DNA from: CAVZOY01 sp963777095
GTDB lineage: Bacteria; Actinomycetota; Actinomycetes; Mycobacteriales; Geodermatophilaceae
Direction of reading: 5' to 3'
DNA: 64,000 bases
Assembly: GCA_963777095.1 (NCBI GenBank)
Contig: CAVZOY010000006.1
Location: forward strand, 868,001-932,000
How positions within the stretch are numbered: position 1 is the stretch's first letter; each line of letters starts with the position of its first letter. Positions 8,656-18,600 of the stretch are shown here, one piece after another. The notes under the pieces were generated by a model. The model made no database searches. It saw nothing but the letters and a program-made list of their open reading frames with translations, and had not been told where the DNA came from. A program made the position numbers and the translations under genes.

Positions 8656-10121
8656 TGGCCCTCGTCCTCCGCTACGCCGCCCGTTCCGACCGGGGGCTCA
8701 TCCGCGGCAACAACCAGGACTCGGTCTACGCCGGGCCCCGGTTGCTCGCCGTCGCCGACGGCATGGGCGGTCACGCGGCCGGCGACGTCGCGAGCAAGGT
8801 CGTCATCGCCGCGATGGAGCACCTGGACGACGACGCCCCGTCCGGCGACATGCTGCAGGCCCTGCGCGAGGCCGTCTTCGACGGCAGCGAGCACCTGCGC
8901 GAGTACATCCGCGAGCGCCCGCAGCTCGAAGGCATGGGGACGACGCTCACCGCGATCCTCTTCGCCGGCGGCCGCCTGGCGCTGTGCCACGTCGGCGACT
9001 CGCGCGCCTACCTGCTGCGCGACGGCCAGCTCACGCAGATCACGCACGACGACACGTTCGTGCAGACCCTCATCGACGACGGCCGGATCACCGTCGAGGA
9101 GGCCAACAGCCACCCGCAGCGCTCGCTGCTGCTCCGGGCTCTCAACGGCCAGGACGTCGAGCCCGACCTCTCCATGCGCGAGGCGCGCGCCGGCGATCGC
9201 TACCTGCTCTGCTCCGACGGCCTCTCCGGCGTCGTGAGCGAGGAGACGCTCGCCGACGCGCTCGAGGACCCCGACCCGCAGTCCACCGCCGACCGGCTGA
9301 TCGAGCTGGCCCTCCGCGGCGGCGGACCCGACAACATCACCGTCATCGTCGCCGACGTCGTCGACGACCACGGCCGGGGCGGCGCCCTGGACGTGCCCGT
9401 GGTCGACGGCGCCGCCGGTGACGGCGCCGGCCAGCGGCAGATCGATCCCCGCTCGGCGGCCGGCCGTGCCGCGCTCGCCGATCCGCCGCCGTCCCCACCG
9501 CCCTCGGACACACCGCCGTCGGGCGGTGGCGCCGCCGCCCGCCGCCGCCCGCTACGCATCCTGGTGGTGGCGGTGGTCGTGCTCGCGTTGCTCGTGGGTG
9601 GGGGGATCGGCACGTACGCGTGGGCGCTGCAGCACTGGTTCGTCGGCGTGACGGGCAGCGGCGACGAGGAGCAGGTCGGCGTCTTCCGCGGGCTGAACAC
9701 CTCGATCGTGGGCCTGGACCTCTACCGCCTCGACGAGGAGACGCCGCTGGCGGTCGACGACCTCAATGCGGCGGCCCGTAGCCGCGTCACCCGCGGCATC
9801 ACCGCCGACGACGCCGCGGACGCCGAGCGGATCCTCGACGCCCTCCACGAGGAGCGGCTGCCGCCGTGCCGCGCCGAGCTGCCGCCCGAGGACGGCGAGG
9901 CCACGACGTCGCCCTCCGACTCCGCGTCGCCCACCGCCAGCACCGCTTCTCCCACCCGCGAACCCGCACCGCGCAGCCCCGGCAGCGCGACGAGCACCAC
10001 CGCGGCGACCGGCCGCTCGACCGCACCGGCGACCTCCGAGACGCCCACTCCCACGACGACGACGTCGACCAGCGCGACCCCGGACGGCGAACCGGGCGAG
10101 GACTGCCGGGAGGACGGATGA
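8655..10121 (+). CDS. pstP: PP2C-family Ser/Thr protein phosphatase PstP
   Basis: 488 residues. The GTG start overlaps the fhaB stop by one base (TAGTG). The PP2C catalytic domain occupies about residues 1-235, with metal-binding aspartates in RGNNQDS, VADGMGGHAAGD, CSDGLSG and GGGPDNITVIV. A basic-Pro linker and one membrane helix (ILVVAVVVLALLVGGGIGTY) follow, then an extracellular domain and a Ser/Thr/Pro-rich tail ending with a lone Cys. It dephosphorylates PknA and PknB and their substrates. Confidence 0.95.
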   Translation: MALVLRYAARSDRGLIRGNNQDSVYAGPRLLAVADGMGGHAAGDVASKVVIAAMEHLDDDAPSGDMLQALREAVFDGSEHLREYIRERPQLEGMGTTLTAILFAGGRLALCHVGDSRAYLLRDGQLTQITHDDTFVQTLIDDGRITVEEANSHPQRSLLLRALNGQDVEPDLSMREARAGDRYLLCSDGLSGVVSEETLADALEDPDPQSTADRLIELALRGGGPDNITVIVADVVDDHGRGGALDVPVVDGAAGDGAGQRQIDPRSAAGRAALADPPPSPPPSDTPPSGGGAAARRRPLRILVVAVVVLALLVGGGIGTYAWALQHWFVGVTGSGDEEQVGVFRGLNTSIVGLDLYRLDEETPLAVDDLNAAARSRVTRGITADDAADAERILDALHEERLPPCRAELPPEDGEATTSPSDSASPTASTASPTREPAPRSPGSATSTTAATGRSTAPATSETPTPTTTTSTSATPDGEPGEDCREDG

Positions 10122-10158
10122 GAGCCGCAGGCTCCGGTTCCCCACCGGAGGTGTGTTG

Positions 10159-11571
10159 ATGTCGGGCCCCTCCACCGATCCGCGCGCCTCCGCCACCGGC
10201 GCGGTGCCGAAACGGCGTGGCACCGAGCTCGCCCTGCTCGTCTTCGCCGTCGTCATCACCGTCGTCGCCCAGCTGATCGTCGACCTGACGATCACCGGCG
10301 CTCCGCGCGCGGAACTGGCGACGTTCAGCGCCTGGTTCGCGGCGCTCTGGGCCGTGGCCCACCTCGTGGTCCGCCGCTTCGCCCCCTACGCCGACCCCCT
10401 GCTGCTGCCCGCGGTAGCGCTGCTCAGCGGGCTCGGCCTCGCCGTCATCCACCGGCTCGACCTCGCCGCGGAGCAGATCGACAGCACCGTGACCCGTGAG
10501 GACGCCCCGGTGCAGCTGCTCTGGGCGACCGTCGGCATCGCGCTCTTCGTCGCCGTCCTCGTCGTCGTCCGCGACCACCGCGCGCTCGCCCGCTACGCGT
10601 ACACGCTGGCCCTCGTCGGCCTCGTCCTGCTGGCGCTCCCCGCGGCTCTGCCGTCGGCGCTGTCGGAGGTCAACGGCGCCAAGATCTGGATCCGCGTGGC
10701 CGGCTTCTCCATCCAGCCCGGCGAGTTCGCGAAGATCGGGCTGATCATCTTCTTCGCGGCCTACCTGGTGAACAAGCGCGACGTCCTCGCGCTGGCGAGC
10801 CGACGGGTGATGGGCCTCGAACTGCCCCGCGGCCGCGACCTCGGCCCGGTGCTGGTCGCCTGGATCCTGTCGATCCTCGTGCTCGTCTTCGAGCGGGACC
10901 TGGGCAGCTCGCTGCTGCTGTTCGGCATCTTCGTCGTGATGCTCTACGTGGCCACCGAGCGGTCCAGCTGGCTGCTGATCGGCGTCGGCCTGTTCGCCGG
11001 CGGCGCGTTGGTGGCCTACCGGATCTTCGACCACGTGCAGACCCGCGTGGACACCTGGTTGGACCCCTTCGCCTACCGCGACGAGGGCGGCTACCAGATG
11101 GTCCAGTCGCTCTTCGGCCTCGGCACCGGCGGCCTGTTCGGTGCCGGCCTCGGCGGCGGCCGGCCGGACCAGGTGCCGGTGGCCAAGAGCGACTTCATCG
11201 CGGCCGCGGTCGGCGAGGAGCTCGGCCTGTTCGGCCTGGTCGCCGTCATCGTGCTGTACCTGATCCTGGTCGAGCGCGGTCTGCGGACGTCGCTCGTCGT
11301 CCGCGACGCGTTCGGCAAGCTGCTCGCCGCCGGCCTGGCCTTCGCCGTGGCCTGGCAGGTCTTCGTCGTCCTCGGCGGTGTCACCGGACTGCTCCCGCTG
11401 ACCGGTCTGACCACGCCGTTCCTCGCCTACGGCGGCTCGTCGCTGGTGGCCAACTTCGGGCTGGTGGCGCTGCTGGTGCGGATCAGCGACGCCGCCCGCC
11501 GCCCGGCCGCGCCCGCGCCGGCCCCGATGCCCACACTCGGGGACGCGCCGACCGAGGTGGTCACCCCGTGA
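10159..11571 (+). CDS. FtsW/RodA/SpoVE-family peptidoglycan polymerase
   Basis: 470 residues with about ten to twelve membrane helices. SEDS-family signatures include GAKIWIRVAGFSIQPGEFAK, FERDLGSSLLLFGIFVV, GGLFGAGLGGGRPDQVPVAK, SDFIAAAVGEELGLFG and TGLTTPFLAYGGSS. ATG at 10159 with GGAGG seven bases upstream. Position directly before pbpA matches mycobacterial rodA, so it is the lipid II polymerase partnered by the downstream transpeptidase in lateral or polar wall growth. The RodA or FtsW label cannot be settled from sequence alone. Confidence 0.93.
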   Translation: MSGPSTDPRASATGAVPKRRGTELALLVFAVVITVVAQLIVDLTITGAPRAELATFSAWFAALWAVAHLVVRRFAPYADPLLLPAVALLSGLGLAVIHRLDLAAEQIDSTVTREDAPVQLLWATVGIALFVAVLVVVRDHRALARYAYTLALVGLVLLALPAALPSALSEVNGAKIWIRVAGFSIQPGEFAKIGLIIFFAAYLVNKRDVLALASRRVMGLELPRGRDLGPVLVAWILSILVLVFERDLGSSLLLFGIFVVMLYVATERSSWLLIGVGLFAGGALVAYRIFDHVQTRVDTWLDPFAYRDEGGYQMVQSLFGLGTGGLFGAGLGGGRPDQVPVAKSDFIAAAVGEELGLFGLVAVIVLYLILVERGLRTSLVVRDAFGKLLAAGLAFAVAWQVFVVLGGVTGLLPLTGLTTPFLAYGGSSLVANFGLVALLVRISDAARRPAAPAPAPMPTLGDAPTEVVTP

Positions 11572-13004
11572 ACGCCCCGCTGCGCCGCGTCGCCATCAGC
11601 GTGCTCGTCCTGTTCACGCTGCTGATCCTCAACGCCAACTACATCCAGGTGGTCCGCTCGAGCGAGCTGCGCGACGACCCGGGCAACACCCGCGTGCTCG
11701 CCGAGGAGTACAACCGCGAGCGCGGCTCGATCGTCGTGGGCGGCAACGAGATCGCCCGCTCGGTGCCCACCGACGACACCCTCAACTACCTGCGCGAGTA
11801 CCCGGACGGCCGACTGTGGGCCGGCGTCACCGGGTACTACTCCGTCATCTACGGGGACACGCAGATGGAAGACGCGGAGAACGAGATCCTGGCCGGCACG
11901 GACCCCCGGCTGACCTTCCGGCGGCTCACCGACCTGTTCACCGGGCGGGACCCCCAGGGCGGCGACATCGTGCTCACCCTGAACGCCGCGGCGCAGCAGG
12001 CCGCGATGGCCGGACTGGACGGCGTCACCGGTGCGGTGGTGGCGCTGGACCCCACCACGGGTGCCGTGCTCGGCATGGCCAGCACGCCGACCTTCGACCC
12101 GAACAAGCTGTCCAGCCACGACCCCGCCGCGATCCGCGCCTACGCCGAGGAGCTCGACAGCCTCGACCGCGACCCGCGCCTGAACCGCGCGATCAACGAC
12201 AACTACCCGCCCGGCTCGGTCTTCAAGGTCGTCGTGTCTGCGGCCGCGCTCGAGGAGGGCTACGAGCCCGACACCGAGATCCCCGCACCCGACACGCTCA
12301 CCCTGCCCGGCACCACCACCGAGCTGGAGAACTTCGGCGGCAGCGAGTGCGCCTCCGACGAGAAGCAGTCGCTCATCGACGCGCTGACCATCTCGTGCAA
12401 CACGGCGTTCGCCGAGCTGGGGATCGCCCTGGGCGAGGACAAGGTGCGCGAGGTCTCCGAGCGCTTCGGCATCGACGGCGAGAAGCGGGAGATCCCGCTC
12501 GAGGTGGCCGGGAGCGACATCGGCGAGATCACCAACGACGCCGAGCTCGGGGTCAGCTCGATCGGCCAGCAGGACGTCCGCCTGACCCCGTTGCAGGCGG
12601 CGATGATCGCGTCCGCGGTGGCCAACGACGGCGACCTGATGACCCCGTACATGGTCGACCAGGTGCGGGCGCCCGACCTGACCGTCATCGACCGGACGGA
12701 GCCCGAGGTGCTCAGCGAGGCGGTGTCGGAGGACGTCGCCGCCGACCTCACCGAGATGATGGTCAGCGTCGTGGAGAACGGCTCGGGCCGGGCCGCCCGG
12801 ATCGACGGCGTCCAGGTGGCGGGCAAGACCGGGACGGCGGAGAACGCCGGGCCCGACCACAACTGGTTCGTCGGTTTCGCGCCGGCCGACGACCCACAGA
12901 TCGCCGTCGCCGTCTTCGTCGCCAACGGCGGTGGGACCGGCGGCGAGATCTCGGCGCCGATCGCCCGCGACGTGATCGCCGCGTACCTGGAGCGGGGGCG
13001 CTGA
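11568..13004 (+). CDS. pbpA: Class B penicillin-binding protein PbpA
   Basis: 478 residues; GTG start overlapping the ftsW/rodA stop. One N-terminal membrane anchor (VAISVLVLFTLLILNANYIQ), a dimerisation domain, then the transpeptidase domain with all three active-site motifs: SVFK (in PPGSVFKVVV), SCN (ALTISCNTAFAELG) and KTG (VAGKTGTAENAGPDHNW). It cross-links peptidoglycan with the upstream SEDS protein. In mycobacteria PbpA is phosphorylated by PknB and acts in septation. Confidence 0.95.
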   Translation: MNAPLRRVAISVLVLFTLLILNANYIQVVRSSELRDDPGNTRVLAEEYNRERGSIVVGGNEIARSVPTDDTLNYLREYPDGRLWAGVTGYYSVIYGDTQMEDAENEILAGTDPRLTFRRLTDLFTGRDPQGGDIVLTLNAAAQQAAMAGLDGVTGAVVALDPTTGAVLGMASTPTFDPNKLSSHDPAAIRAYAEELDSLDRDPRLNRAINDNYPPGSVFKVVVSAAALEEGYEPDTEIPAPDTLTLPGTTTELENFGGSECASDEKQSLIDALTISCNTAFAELGIALGEDKVREVSERFGIDGEKREIPLEVAGSDIGEITNDAELGVSSIGQQDVRLTPLQAAMIASAVANDGDLMTPYMVDQVRAPDLTVIDRTEPEVLSEAVSEDVAADLTEMMVSVVENGSGRAARIDGVQVAGKTGTAENAGPDHNWFVGFAPADDPQIAVAVFVANGGGTGGEISAPIARDVIAAYLERGR

Positions 13005-14702
13005 TGGCACTGGCAACCGGCAGCCTGCTGGCCGGCCGCTACGAGATCGTGGCGGCGATCGCGACGGGCGGCATGGGCGAGGTCTGGCGCGCCCGCGACC
13101 GCGTGCTCGACCGCATCGTCGCCGCCAAGGTCCTGCGCAGCGAGTACACCGGCGACCCGAGCTTCCTGGCCCGGTTCCGCAACGAGGCCCGGCACACGGC
13201 GGCGCTGACCCATCCGAACATCGCCTCGGTCTACGACTACGGCGAGACCACCGACGAGACGGGCACGCAGCAGCTGGCGTTCCTGGTCATGGAATTCGTC
13301 GACGGACAGCCGCTCGTCTCGATCCTGCACGACGAGGGCCGCCTGCCGGTCGACTGGACGCTGCACGTGCTCGAGCAGTCCGCGGAGGGCCTGTCGGCCG
13401 CGCACCGCGGCGGGGTGGTGCACCGCGACATCAAGCCGGGCAACCTGCTGATCCGCCCCGACGGCGTCGTCAAGCTGACCGACTTCGGCATCGCGCAGGC
13501 CCGCGACGCAACTCCCCTCACCAAGACCGGCATGGTCGTCGGCACGGCGCAGTACCTCTCACCCGAGCAGGCGCAGGGCATGGAGGTGACGTCGGCCTCC
13601 GACGTCTACTCGCTCGGCGTCGTCGCCTTCGAGTGCCTCACCGGCGCGCGCCCGTTCGACGGCGCCTCCCAGGTGGCCATCGCGCTCGCGCACATCAACC
13701 GGCCGCCGCCGCCGCTGCCCGCCGACGTCCCGCCGGCCGTGCGGCTGCTGGTCGAGCGCGCCCTGGCCAAGGACCCGGCCGACCGGTTCCCGGACGGCGC
13801 CGCCTTCGCCGAGGCCATCCACCGCGTGGCGGCCGGCGGAACGGTGACCGGCCACACCCTGCCCGCCGTCCCGCTGGCCCCGGCGACCACGCCGAGCCGC
13901 GCGCTCGGCCCCGACGACAGCTCCACCCGGCTGCTGCCCGCCACCGGACCGCGCACCGCGGCCGGCGTCGGGGGCCTCGGCACCGGCGCGGGAACGGCGG
14001 GGCGGCCGATGCCGCCGCTGCACGCCTCGGACGACGACCCCTACGGCTAACGACGACCTGCCGCCCGACGACTCCCGGCGCAACCGGAAGTGGCTGTGGA
14101 TCGCCCTCGCCGTGCTGCTGGCCCTGCTCGTCGGCCTCGGCGCCTGGCTGTTCCTCGGCGACCCGGCGGGCGACGGCTCCGAGAGCCCGCCGACGTCGGC
14201 CAGCGCCGACACCTCCGCCTCGGGCGAGGCCTTCCTGTTCGACCCGCAGGCCTACATCGGGTCGGACTACCGCGAGGTCCAGGCTCAGCTCGAGGCCGCG
14301 AACCTGTCCGTCACCGCCGAGCCGGCCACCGCCGACCAGCTCGCCGCCGGCGGCATCGCGCTCGACGCGAATGACGTGGCCGCGACCGACCCGGGCACGG
14401 CCGGTCCGCTCGAGCCGGGCTCGGACGTCGTCCTCTACTTCGCGGAGCAGGAGTACGCGCCCACCACCGCCGAGGAGACCGAGACCCCGGCCACCACGAG
14501 CGAGGCACCGTCGTCGACGAGCCAGGCCGCGACGACGAGCAGCGCTCCGCCGTCCTCGTCCAGCGCCGCGGCCACGACCAGCAGCAGCGCGCCGGCGACG
14601 ACGAGCAGCAGCGCGTCGGCCCCCGCCACGTCGGTGTCCCCACCGCCGACGCCCACGACCGGGTCCCCCGTCGCCTCGCCGGCGAACGAGGAGCCGGGGT
14701 GA
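13004..14702 (+). CDS. pknA: Ser/Thr protein kinase PknA with C-terminal membrane/PASTA-like part (frameshifted)
   Basis: Starts ATG overlapping the pbpA stop. The kinase domain (about residues 10-275) is complete: TGGMGEVWRA glycine loop, AAKVLR lysine, HRDIKPGN catalytic loop, DFGIAQ, and GTAQYLSPEQ activation segment. The plain frame ends with TAA at 14048-14050 directly after DDDPYG. Removing the T at 14048 continues into NDDLPPDDSRRNRKW, a membrane helix (LWIALAVLLALLVGLGAWLF) and an extracellular domain resembling a single PASTA module (YREVQAQLEAANLSVTAEP) with a Ser/Thr-rich tail ending at 14702. It is most simply one kinase gene with an extra base. PknA phosphorylates division and wall-synthesis proteins. 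Confidence 0.85.
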
Positions 14703-14841
14703 CGCTGCTCGCCCGCGTCGCCACGGATCGACGCTTCCCAGCGGTTAGGCTCCGCGCCGGTGGCGTGCCCGCGTCCACCCGCGACCCGCTGGCACCGGCA
14801 CACCCCCGGACGACGCACCGCACCGCCCGAGAGGACCTCCG

Positions 14842-16608
14842 ATGACCACGCCAGAGGTTCTGGGCGAGCGCTACCGGATCGGTGGCGTGCTCGGTCGCGG
14901 CGGAATGGCCGAGGTGCACCTCGGCCGGGATCTGCGGCTCAACCGCGAGGTCGCCGTCAAGGTGCTGCGCAGCGACCTCGCGCGTGACCCGTCCTTCCAG
15001 GTGCGGTTCCGCCGGGAGGCGCAGGCCGCGGCCTCGCTCAACCACCCGGCGATCGTGGCCGTCTACGACACCGGCGAGGACCGCAGCGCCAGCGGCGCGA
15101 CGCCCTACATCGTCATGGAGTACGTCGAGGGCGACACGCTGCGCGACGTCCTCCGCCGGGAGGGCCGGCTCCGGCCGGAGAAGGCCATGGAGCTGGCCGC
15201 CGACATCTGCGGCGCCCTGGACTTCAGCCACCGCAACGGCATCGTGCACCGCGACGTCAAGCCCGGCAACGTGATGATCACGCCGGACGGCGCGGTCAAG
15301 GTCATGGACTTCGGCATCGCCCGCGCCGTCTCCGACTCCGCGGCGACGATGACCTCCACCGCCGCCGTGATCGGCACGGCGCAGTACCTCTCCCCCGAGC
15401 AGGCGCGTGGCGAGGGCGTCGACGCCCGCTCCGACGTCTACTCGGTGGGCTGCCTGCTCTACGAGCTCGTCACCGGTGCGCCGCCGTTCACCGGCGACTC
15501 CCCCGTGTCCGTCGCCTACCAGCACGTCCGCGAGGACCCGCGGCTGCCCTCGTCGATCAACCCGGCCATCCCGCCGGAGCTCGACGCGATCCTGATGAAG
15601 GCCATGGCCAAGAACCCGGCCAACCGCTACCAGTCGGCGGCGGACATGCGCAGCGATCTGCTGCGCGCCGTCGCCGGCCAGCGGGTCGAGGCCACGCCGG
15701 TGATGGGGGACGCCGAGAAGACCGCGATCATCGGCGCTCCGATCGGTGGCTACGGCGACTACGGCGACGACCGCTGGGACGAGGACGACGAGGCCGCCGA
15801 GCGGCGTCGTCGGCGCCGGATGATCGCGATCGTCGCCGTCGTGGGACTGCTCCTGCTGGCCGGCGCGATCGCCCTGGCACTCGCGCTCGGCACCGACGAG
15901 GAGCCCCCGCCGACGACGCAGCAGGTCCAGGTGCCGCAGGTCGTCGGGGTGCAGCAGGCCACCGCGGAGGACCTGCTGACCGACGCGAACCTCGAGGTCG
16001 GCGACGTCACGCCGCGCCCCACGAACGACGACGCGCAGGTCGGTGTCGTCCTCGAGAGCACGCCCGGGCCGGGCGCCGAGGTGGACGAGGGCAGTGCGGT
16101 CGATCTGGTGGTGGGCGCGGCCCCCGACACGATCGCCGTGCCGCCGGTGGTGGGCCTCAGCGAGGACGACGCGGTCGCCGCCCTCGAGCGAGCCGGGTTC
16201 ACCGGGAGCATCAACACCGAGCAGACCGACAGCGCCGAGTCCGAGGGCACCGTCGTCGCGGTCGACCCCGAGCGCGACACCAGCGTGCCCCCGGACACGA
16301 CGATCACCTTGTCGGTCTCCGACGGCACGGTCGAGATCCCGAACGTGCGTGGTCAGACGCGCGAGGAGGCCATCGCGACGCTGCGCGAGGCCGGGCTGAC
16401 CAACATCACGGAGACCAGCGTCGAGCGCAGCGACGTGGAGGCGGGCATCGCGATCGGCACGGAGCCGGGGGCGGGCTCACAGGCGACGGCCGAGGATCCG
16501 ATCACGCTGCAGATCGCCGTCCCGGTGCCGCCGGAGGAGACTTCTTCGGCGCCGGCACCCTCACCCAGCACGTCGGCGTCGGCCACGACCTCCGCCTCCG
16601 GCGGCTGA
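14842..16608 (+). CDS. pknB: Ser/Thr protein kinase PknB with three PASTA domains
   Basis: 588 residues, ATG with GAGAGGA upstream. The kinase domain (about 10-270) shows GRGGMAEVHLG, VAVKVL, HRDVKPGN, DFGIARA and TAQYLSPEQ. An acidic/basic juxtamembrane stretch precedes one membrane helix (MIAIVAVVGLLLLAGAIALA). Three extracellular PASTA repeats begin near VQVPQVVGVQQ, IAVPPVVGLSE and VEIPNVRGQTR, followed by a Ser/Thr-rich tail. The PASTA domains sense muropeptides or lipid II and the kinase signals to growth and division proteins. Separated from pknA by 139 bases, so it may have its own promoter. Confidence 0.95.
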   Translation: MTTPEVLGERYRIGGVLGRGGMAEVHLGRDLRLNREVAVKVLRSDLARDPSFQVRFRREAQAAASLNHPAIVAVYDTGEDRSASGATPYIVMEYVEGDTLRDVLRREGRLRPEKAMELAADICGALDFSHRNGIVHRDVKPGNVMITPDGAVKVMDFGIARAVSDSAATMTSTAAVIGTAQYLSPEQARGEGVDARSDVYSVGCLLYELVTGAPPFTGDSPVSVAYQHVREDPRLPSSINPAIPPELDAILMKAMAKNPANRYQSAADMRSDLLRAVAGQRVEATPVMGDAEKTAIIGAPIGGYGDYGDDRWDEDDEAAERRRRRRMIAIVAVVGLLLLAGAIALALALGTDEEPPPTTQQVQVPQVVGVQQATAEDLLTDANLEVGDVTPRPTNDDAQVGVVLESTPGPGAEVDEGSAVDLVVGAAPDTIAVPPVVGLSEDDAVAALERAGFTGSINTEQTDSAESEGTVVAVDPERDTSVPPDTTITLSVSDGTVEIPNVRGQTREEAIATLREAGLTNITETSVERSDVEAGIAIGTEPGAGSQATAEDPITLQIAVPVPPEETSSAPAPSPSTSASATTSASGG

Positions 16609-16628
16609 ACCCGGCGCGACGCGGCCGG

Positions 16629-17312
16629 TCAGGCGCTGGTCGCCGCCAGCCGCGCAGCGGCCGCCTCGGCGGTGGCCAGCGCCGCGGGGTCGGGGGCCAG
16701 CCCGCAGGTCTCGAGCCAGGTCGCGAGCATCCGGTGACCGCCCTCGGTGAGCACGGACTCGGGATGGAACTGCACGCCCTCGATCGGCAGCTCGCGGTGC
16801 CGCAGCGCCATGACGACGCCGGACGGCGTGTGCCCGGTGACCTCCAGCTCGGCCGGCACCGTGGCCGGGTCGACGGCCAGCGAGTGGTACCGCGTCGCGA
16901 TGAAGGGCGAGGGCAGGCCGGCGAGCACGCCGGCGCCCTCGTGCACCACCTGGCTGGTCTTGCCGTGCAGCAGTTCGGGTGCGCGCACGACCTCGGCGCC
17001 GAAGGCCTCGGCGATGCCCTGGTGACCCAGGCAGACGCCGAACACCGGCGTCCCGGCGTCGGCCGCCGCCCGGACCATCGGCACGGTGACGCCGGCGTCG
17101 GCGGGGGTGCCGGGGCCGGGCGAGAGCAGCACGCCGGCCACGTCGAGGTCGGGGAGCTCGTCGACGGTCACCGCGTCGTTGCGGCGGACGATGCACCGCA
17201 CGCCGAGCTGACCGAGGTACTGGACGAGGTTGTAGACGAAGCTGTCGAAGTTGTCGACGACGAGGACGGGCCGGTCGGCGGTGCTGCTCACCGTGAAGGT
17301 CTCCCCGCTCAT
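16629..17312 (-). CDS. Anthranilate/aminodeoxychorismate synthase component II (glutamine amidotransferase)
   Basis: 227 residues. Class I glutamine amidotransferase with nucleophile Cys in GVCLGHQGIAEAFG, His-Glu pair in GVQFHPESVLTEGG, and the N-terminal VLVVDNFDSFVYNLVQYLG. It supplies ammonia to a chorismate-using partner for tryptophan (TrpG) or folate (PabA). No partner gene is nearby, so the branch is undetermined; the same gene at this locus in mycobacteria is labelled trpG. ATG at 17312 overlaps the stop of the upstream DUF881 gene (ATGA). Confidence 0.9.
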   Translation of the reverse strand: MSGETFTVSSTADRPVLVVDNFDSFVYNLVQYLGQLGVRCIVRRNDAVTVDELPDLDVAGVLLSPGPGTPADAGVTVPMVRAAADAGTPVFGVCLGHQGIAEAFGAEVVRAPELLHGKTSQVVHEGAGVLAGLPSPFIATRYHSLAVDPATVPAELEVTGHTPSGVVMALRHRELPIEGVQFHPESVLTEGGHRMLATWLETCGLAPDPAALATAEAAAARLAATSA

Positions 17313-18056
17313 CCCGTGGTCGCGAACTCCATCTCCAGGGAGCCATCGTATTCGGGCAGCAGAACCCGGGAGAGATCCTCCACCGTGAAGGTGAGCCCGA
17401 AGTCGGCCACGGCCTGCTCGAACACCTGGACCTGAGGGGACCGCGCGAGCTGGGTCCGTGCCTCGCCGGCGTCGACGATCGCGGTGATGACGAACGGCGG
17501 CGAGTAGGGCCGGCCCTGCAGGAGCAGGGTGTTGCCGACGCAACGGACGGCGCTGGTCGCGATCAGCCGGCGGCCCATGATGGCGACGCCGTCGGCGCCG
17601 GCGGCCCACACCGCGTTCACCACCGCCTGCACGTCGGACTGGTGGATGACCAGGTCGTCGGCGGTGGCGCCGGAGGGCCGGCCGCCGTCGGCGCTCTGCG
17701 GCGCGTCGTCCAGGGTGATCCGCACGCCCGGAGCCGCTGAGCGGCACGAGGGCGGCCGACACGGCGCCCAGCTGCCCTGCCCGCTGGGCGGCGGCCACCG
17801 CGCCGTTGCGAGTGGCGGCCTGCTGGGTGAGATCCTCGACCTGCTCCTGCAGATCGCTCAGCTGCTGCTGTTGCAGGGCGCCGGTGCGCTTGCGCTCGGC
17901 GATCAGCCCGCGGAGCTCCGAGACCTCGCCGCCGCGCAGGTCGTTGCCCTGAGCGGTGCTGCTGGAGGTCGCGAACAGCAGGCCGGCGGCCAACGCCACC
18001 ACGGGCACCAGCACCGACCACCCGGAGGGCCGGGAGAACCTCGGACGGCGGTCCAC
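17309..18056 (-). CDS. DUF881-family membrane protein (frameshifted)
   Basis: About 248 residues once one extra base in the GGG run near 17730 is removed, which joins ALVPLSGSG to VRITLDDAPQ. GTG at 18056 has an excellent GGGGAGG site. A membrane helix (WSVLVPVVALAAGLLFAT) is followed by a coiled coil (RGLIAERKRTGALQQQQLSD, LQEQVEDLTQQAATRNG) and the conserved DUF881 domain (GVAIMGRRLIATSAVRCVGN, RPYSPPFVITAIVDAGEART). Lies between crgA and trpG as in mycobacteria. A cell-division or envelope role is suspected from context only. Confidence 0.82.
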
Positions 18057-18191
18057 GGCACCTCCCCCTCCTGACGGAACGGCCCTCGACGGCGGCACGC
18101 CCGGTGACGTCGGCCTCGCCGTCCTGACGAAAGCTTAGGCTGGGGGCGGTTGCGGCCGGGTCCGCCGGACCGATCGAGAGGGAGTGCCACG

Positions 18192-18467
18192 GTGCCGAAG
18201 TCGAAGGTGCGCAAGAAGTCGGTCTACACACCGCCGGAGAACGTGCTCGAGGAGCGCGCCGGGCGCGCGGCCCGGGCGGCCAGGCCGAGCCCCCGCTGGT
18301 ACGCCCCGCTGATGGTGACCCTCATGGTCCTGGGGCTGCTGTGGATCGTCGTCTACTACGTGGCCGGGGACCGCATCCCGTTCATGGTGTCCCTGGGGGT
18401 GTGGAACTTCGCCGTCGGGTTCGGCGCGATGATCGTCGGGCTGATCATGTCGATGCGCTGGCGCTGA
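18192..18467 (+). CDS. crgA: Cell division protein CrgA
   Basis: 91 residues; GTG start at 18192 with GAGAGGGAG upstream. Basic N-terminus (PKSKVRKKSVYTPPE) and two membrane helices (WYAPLMVTLMVLGLLWIVVY and WNFAVGFGAMIVGLIMSM) exactly as in CrgA. In Mycobacterium and Streptomyces it recruits or restrains FtsZ/FtsI at the septum. Divergent from DUF881. Confidence 0.95.
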   Translation: MPKSKVRKKSVYTPPENVLEERAGRAARAARPSPRWYAPLMVTLMVLGLLWIVVYYVAGDRIPFMVSLGVWNFAVGFGAMIVGLIMSMRWR

Positions 18468-18535
18468 GAAGGACCCCCCTGCCCCCCACTCCTCGCAGGC
18501 TCGGAGCGGGCCCCTGCAGGAGGGCCGCCCTGTTC
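18468..18535 (+). repeat. Dispersed GC-rich repeat, copy A
   Basis: Begins GAAGGACCCCCCTGCCCC directly after the crgA stop and contains CTCGCAGGCTCGGAGCGGG and CCCTGCAGGAGGGCC. Related sequences lie at 43683-43749, 53655-53706 (opposite strand) and, more weakly, inside rnpA at about 59404-59460. Confidence 0.55.
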
Positions 18536-18541
18536 CTGACA

Positions 18542-18569
18542 GCCCCCGTCCCGAGCTCGGGACGGGGGC
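18542..18569 (+). terminator. Terminator hairpin after crgA
   Basis: A perfect 28-bp palindrome with 14-bp arms (GCCCCCGTCCCGAG and its complement), 75 bases past the crgA stop. No T-run follows. Probable strong terminator for crgA. Confidence 0.75.
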
Positions 18570-18600
18570 CTCGTCGCATCTCGGGAAGGTCACGGCTCGC

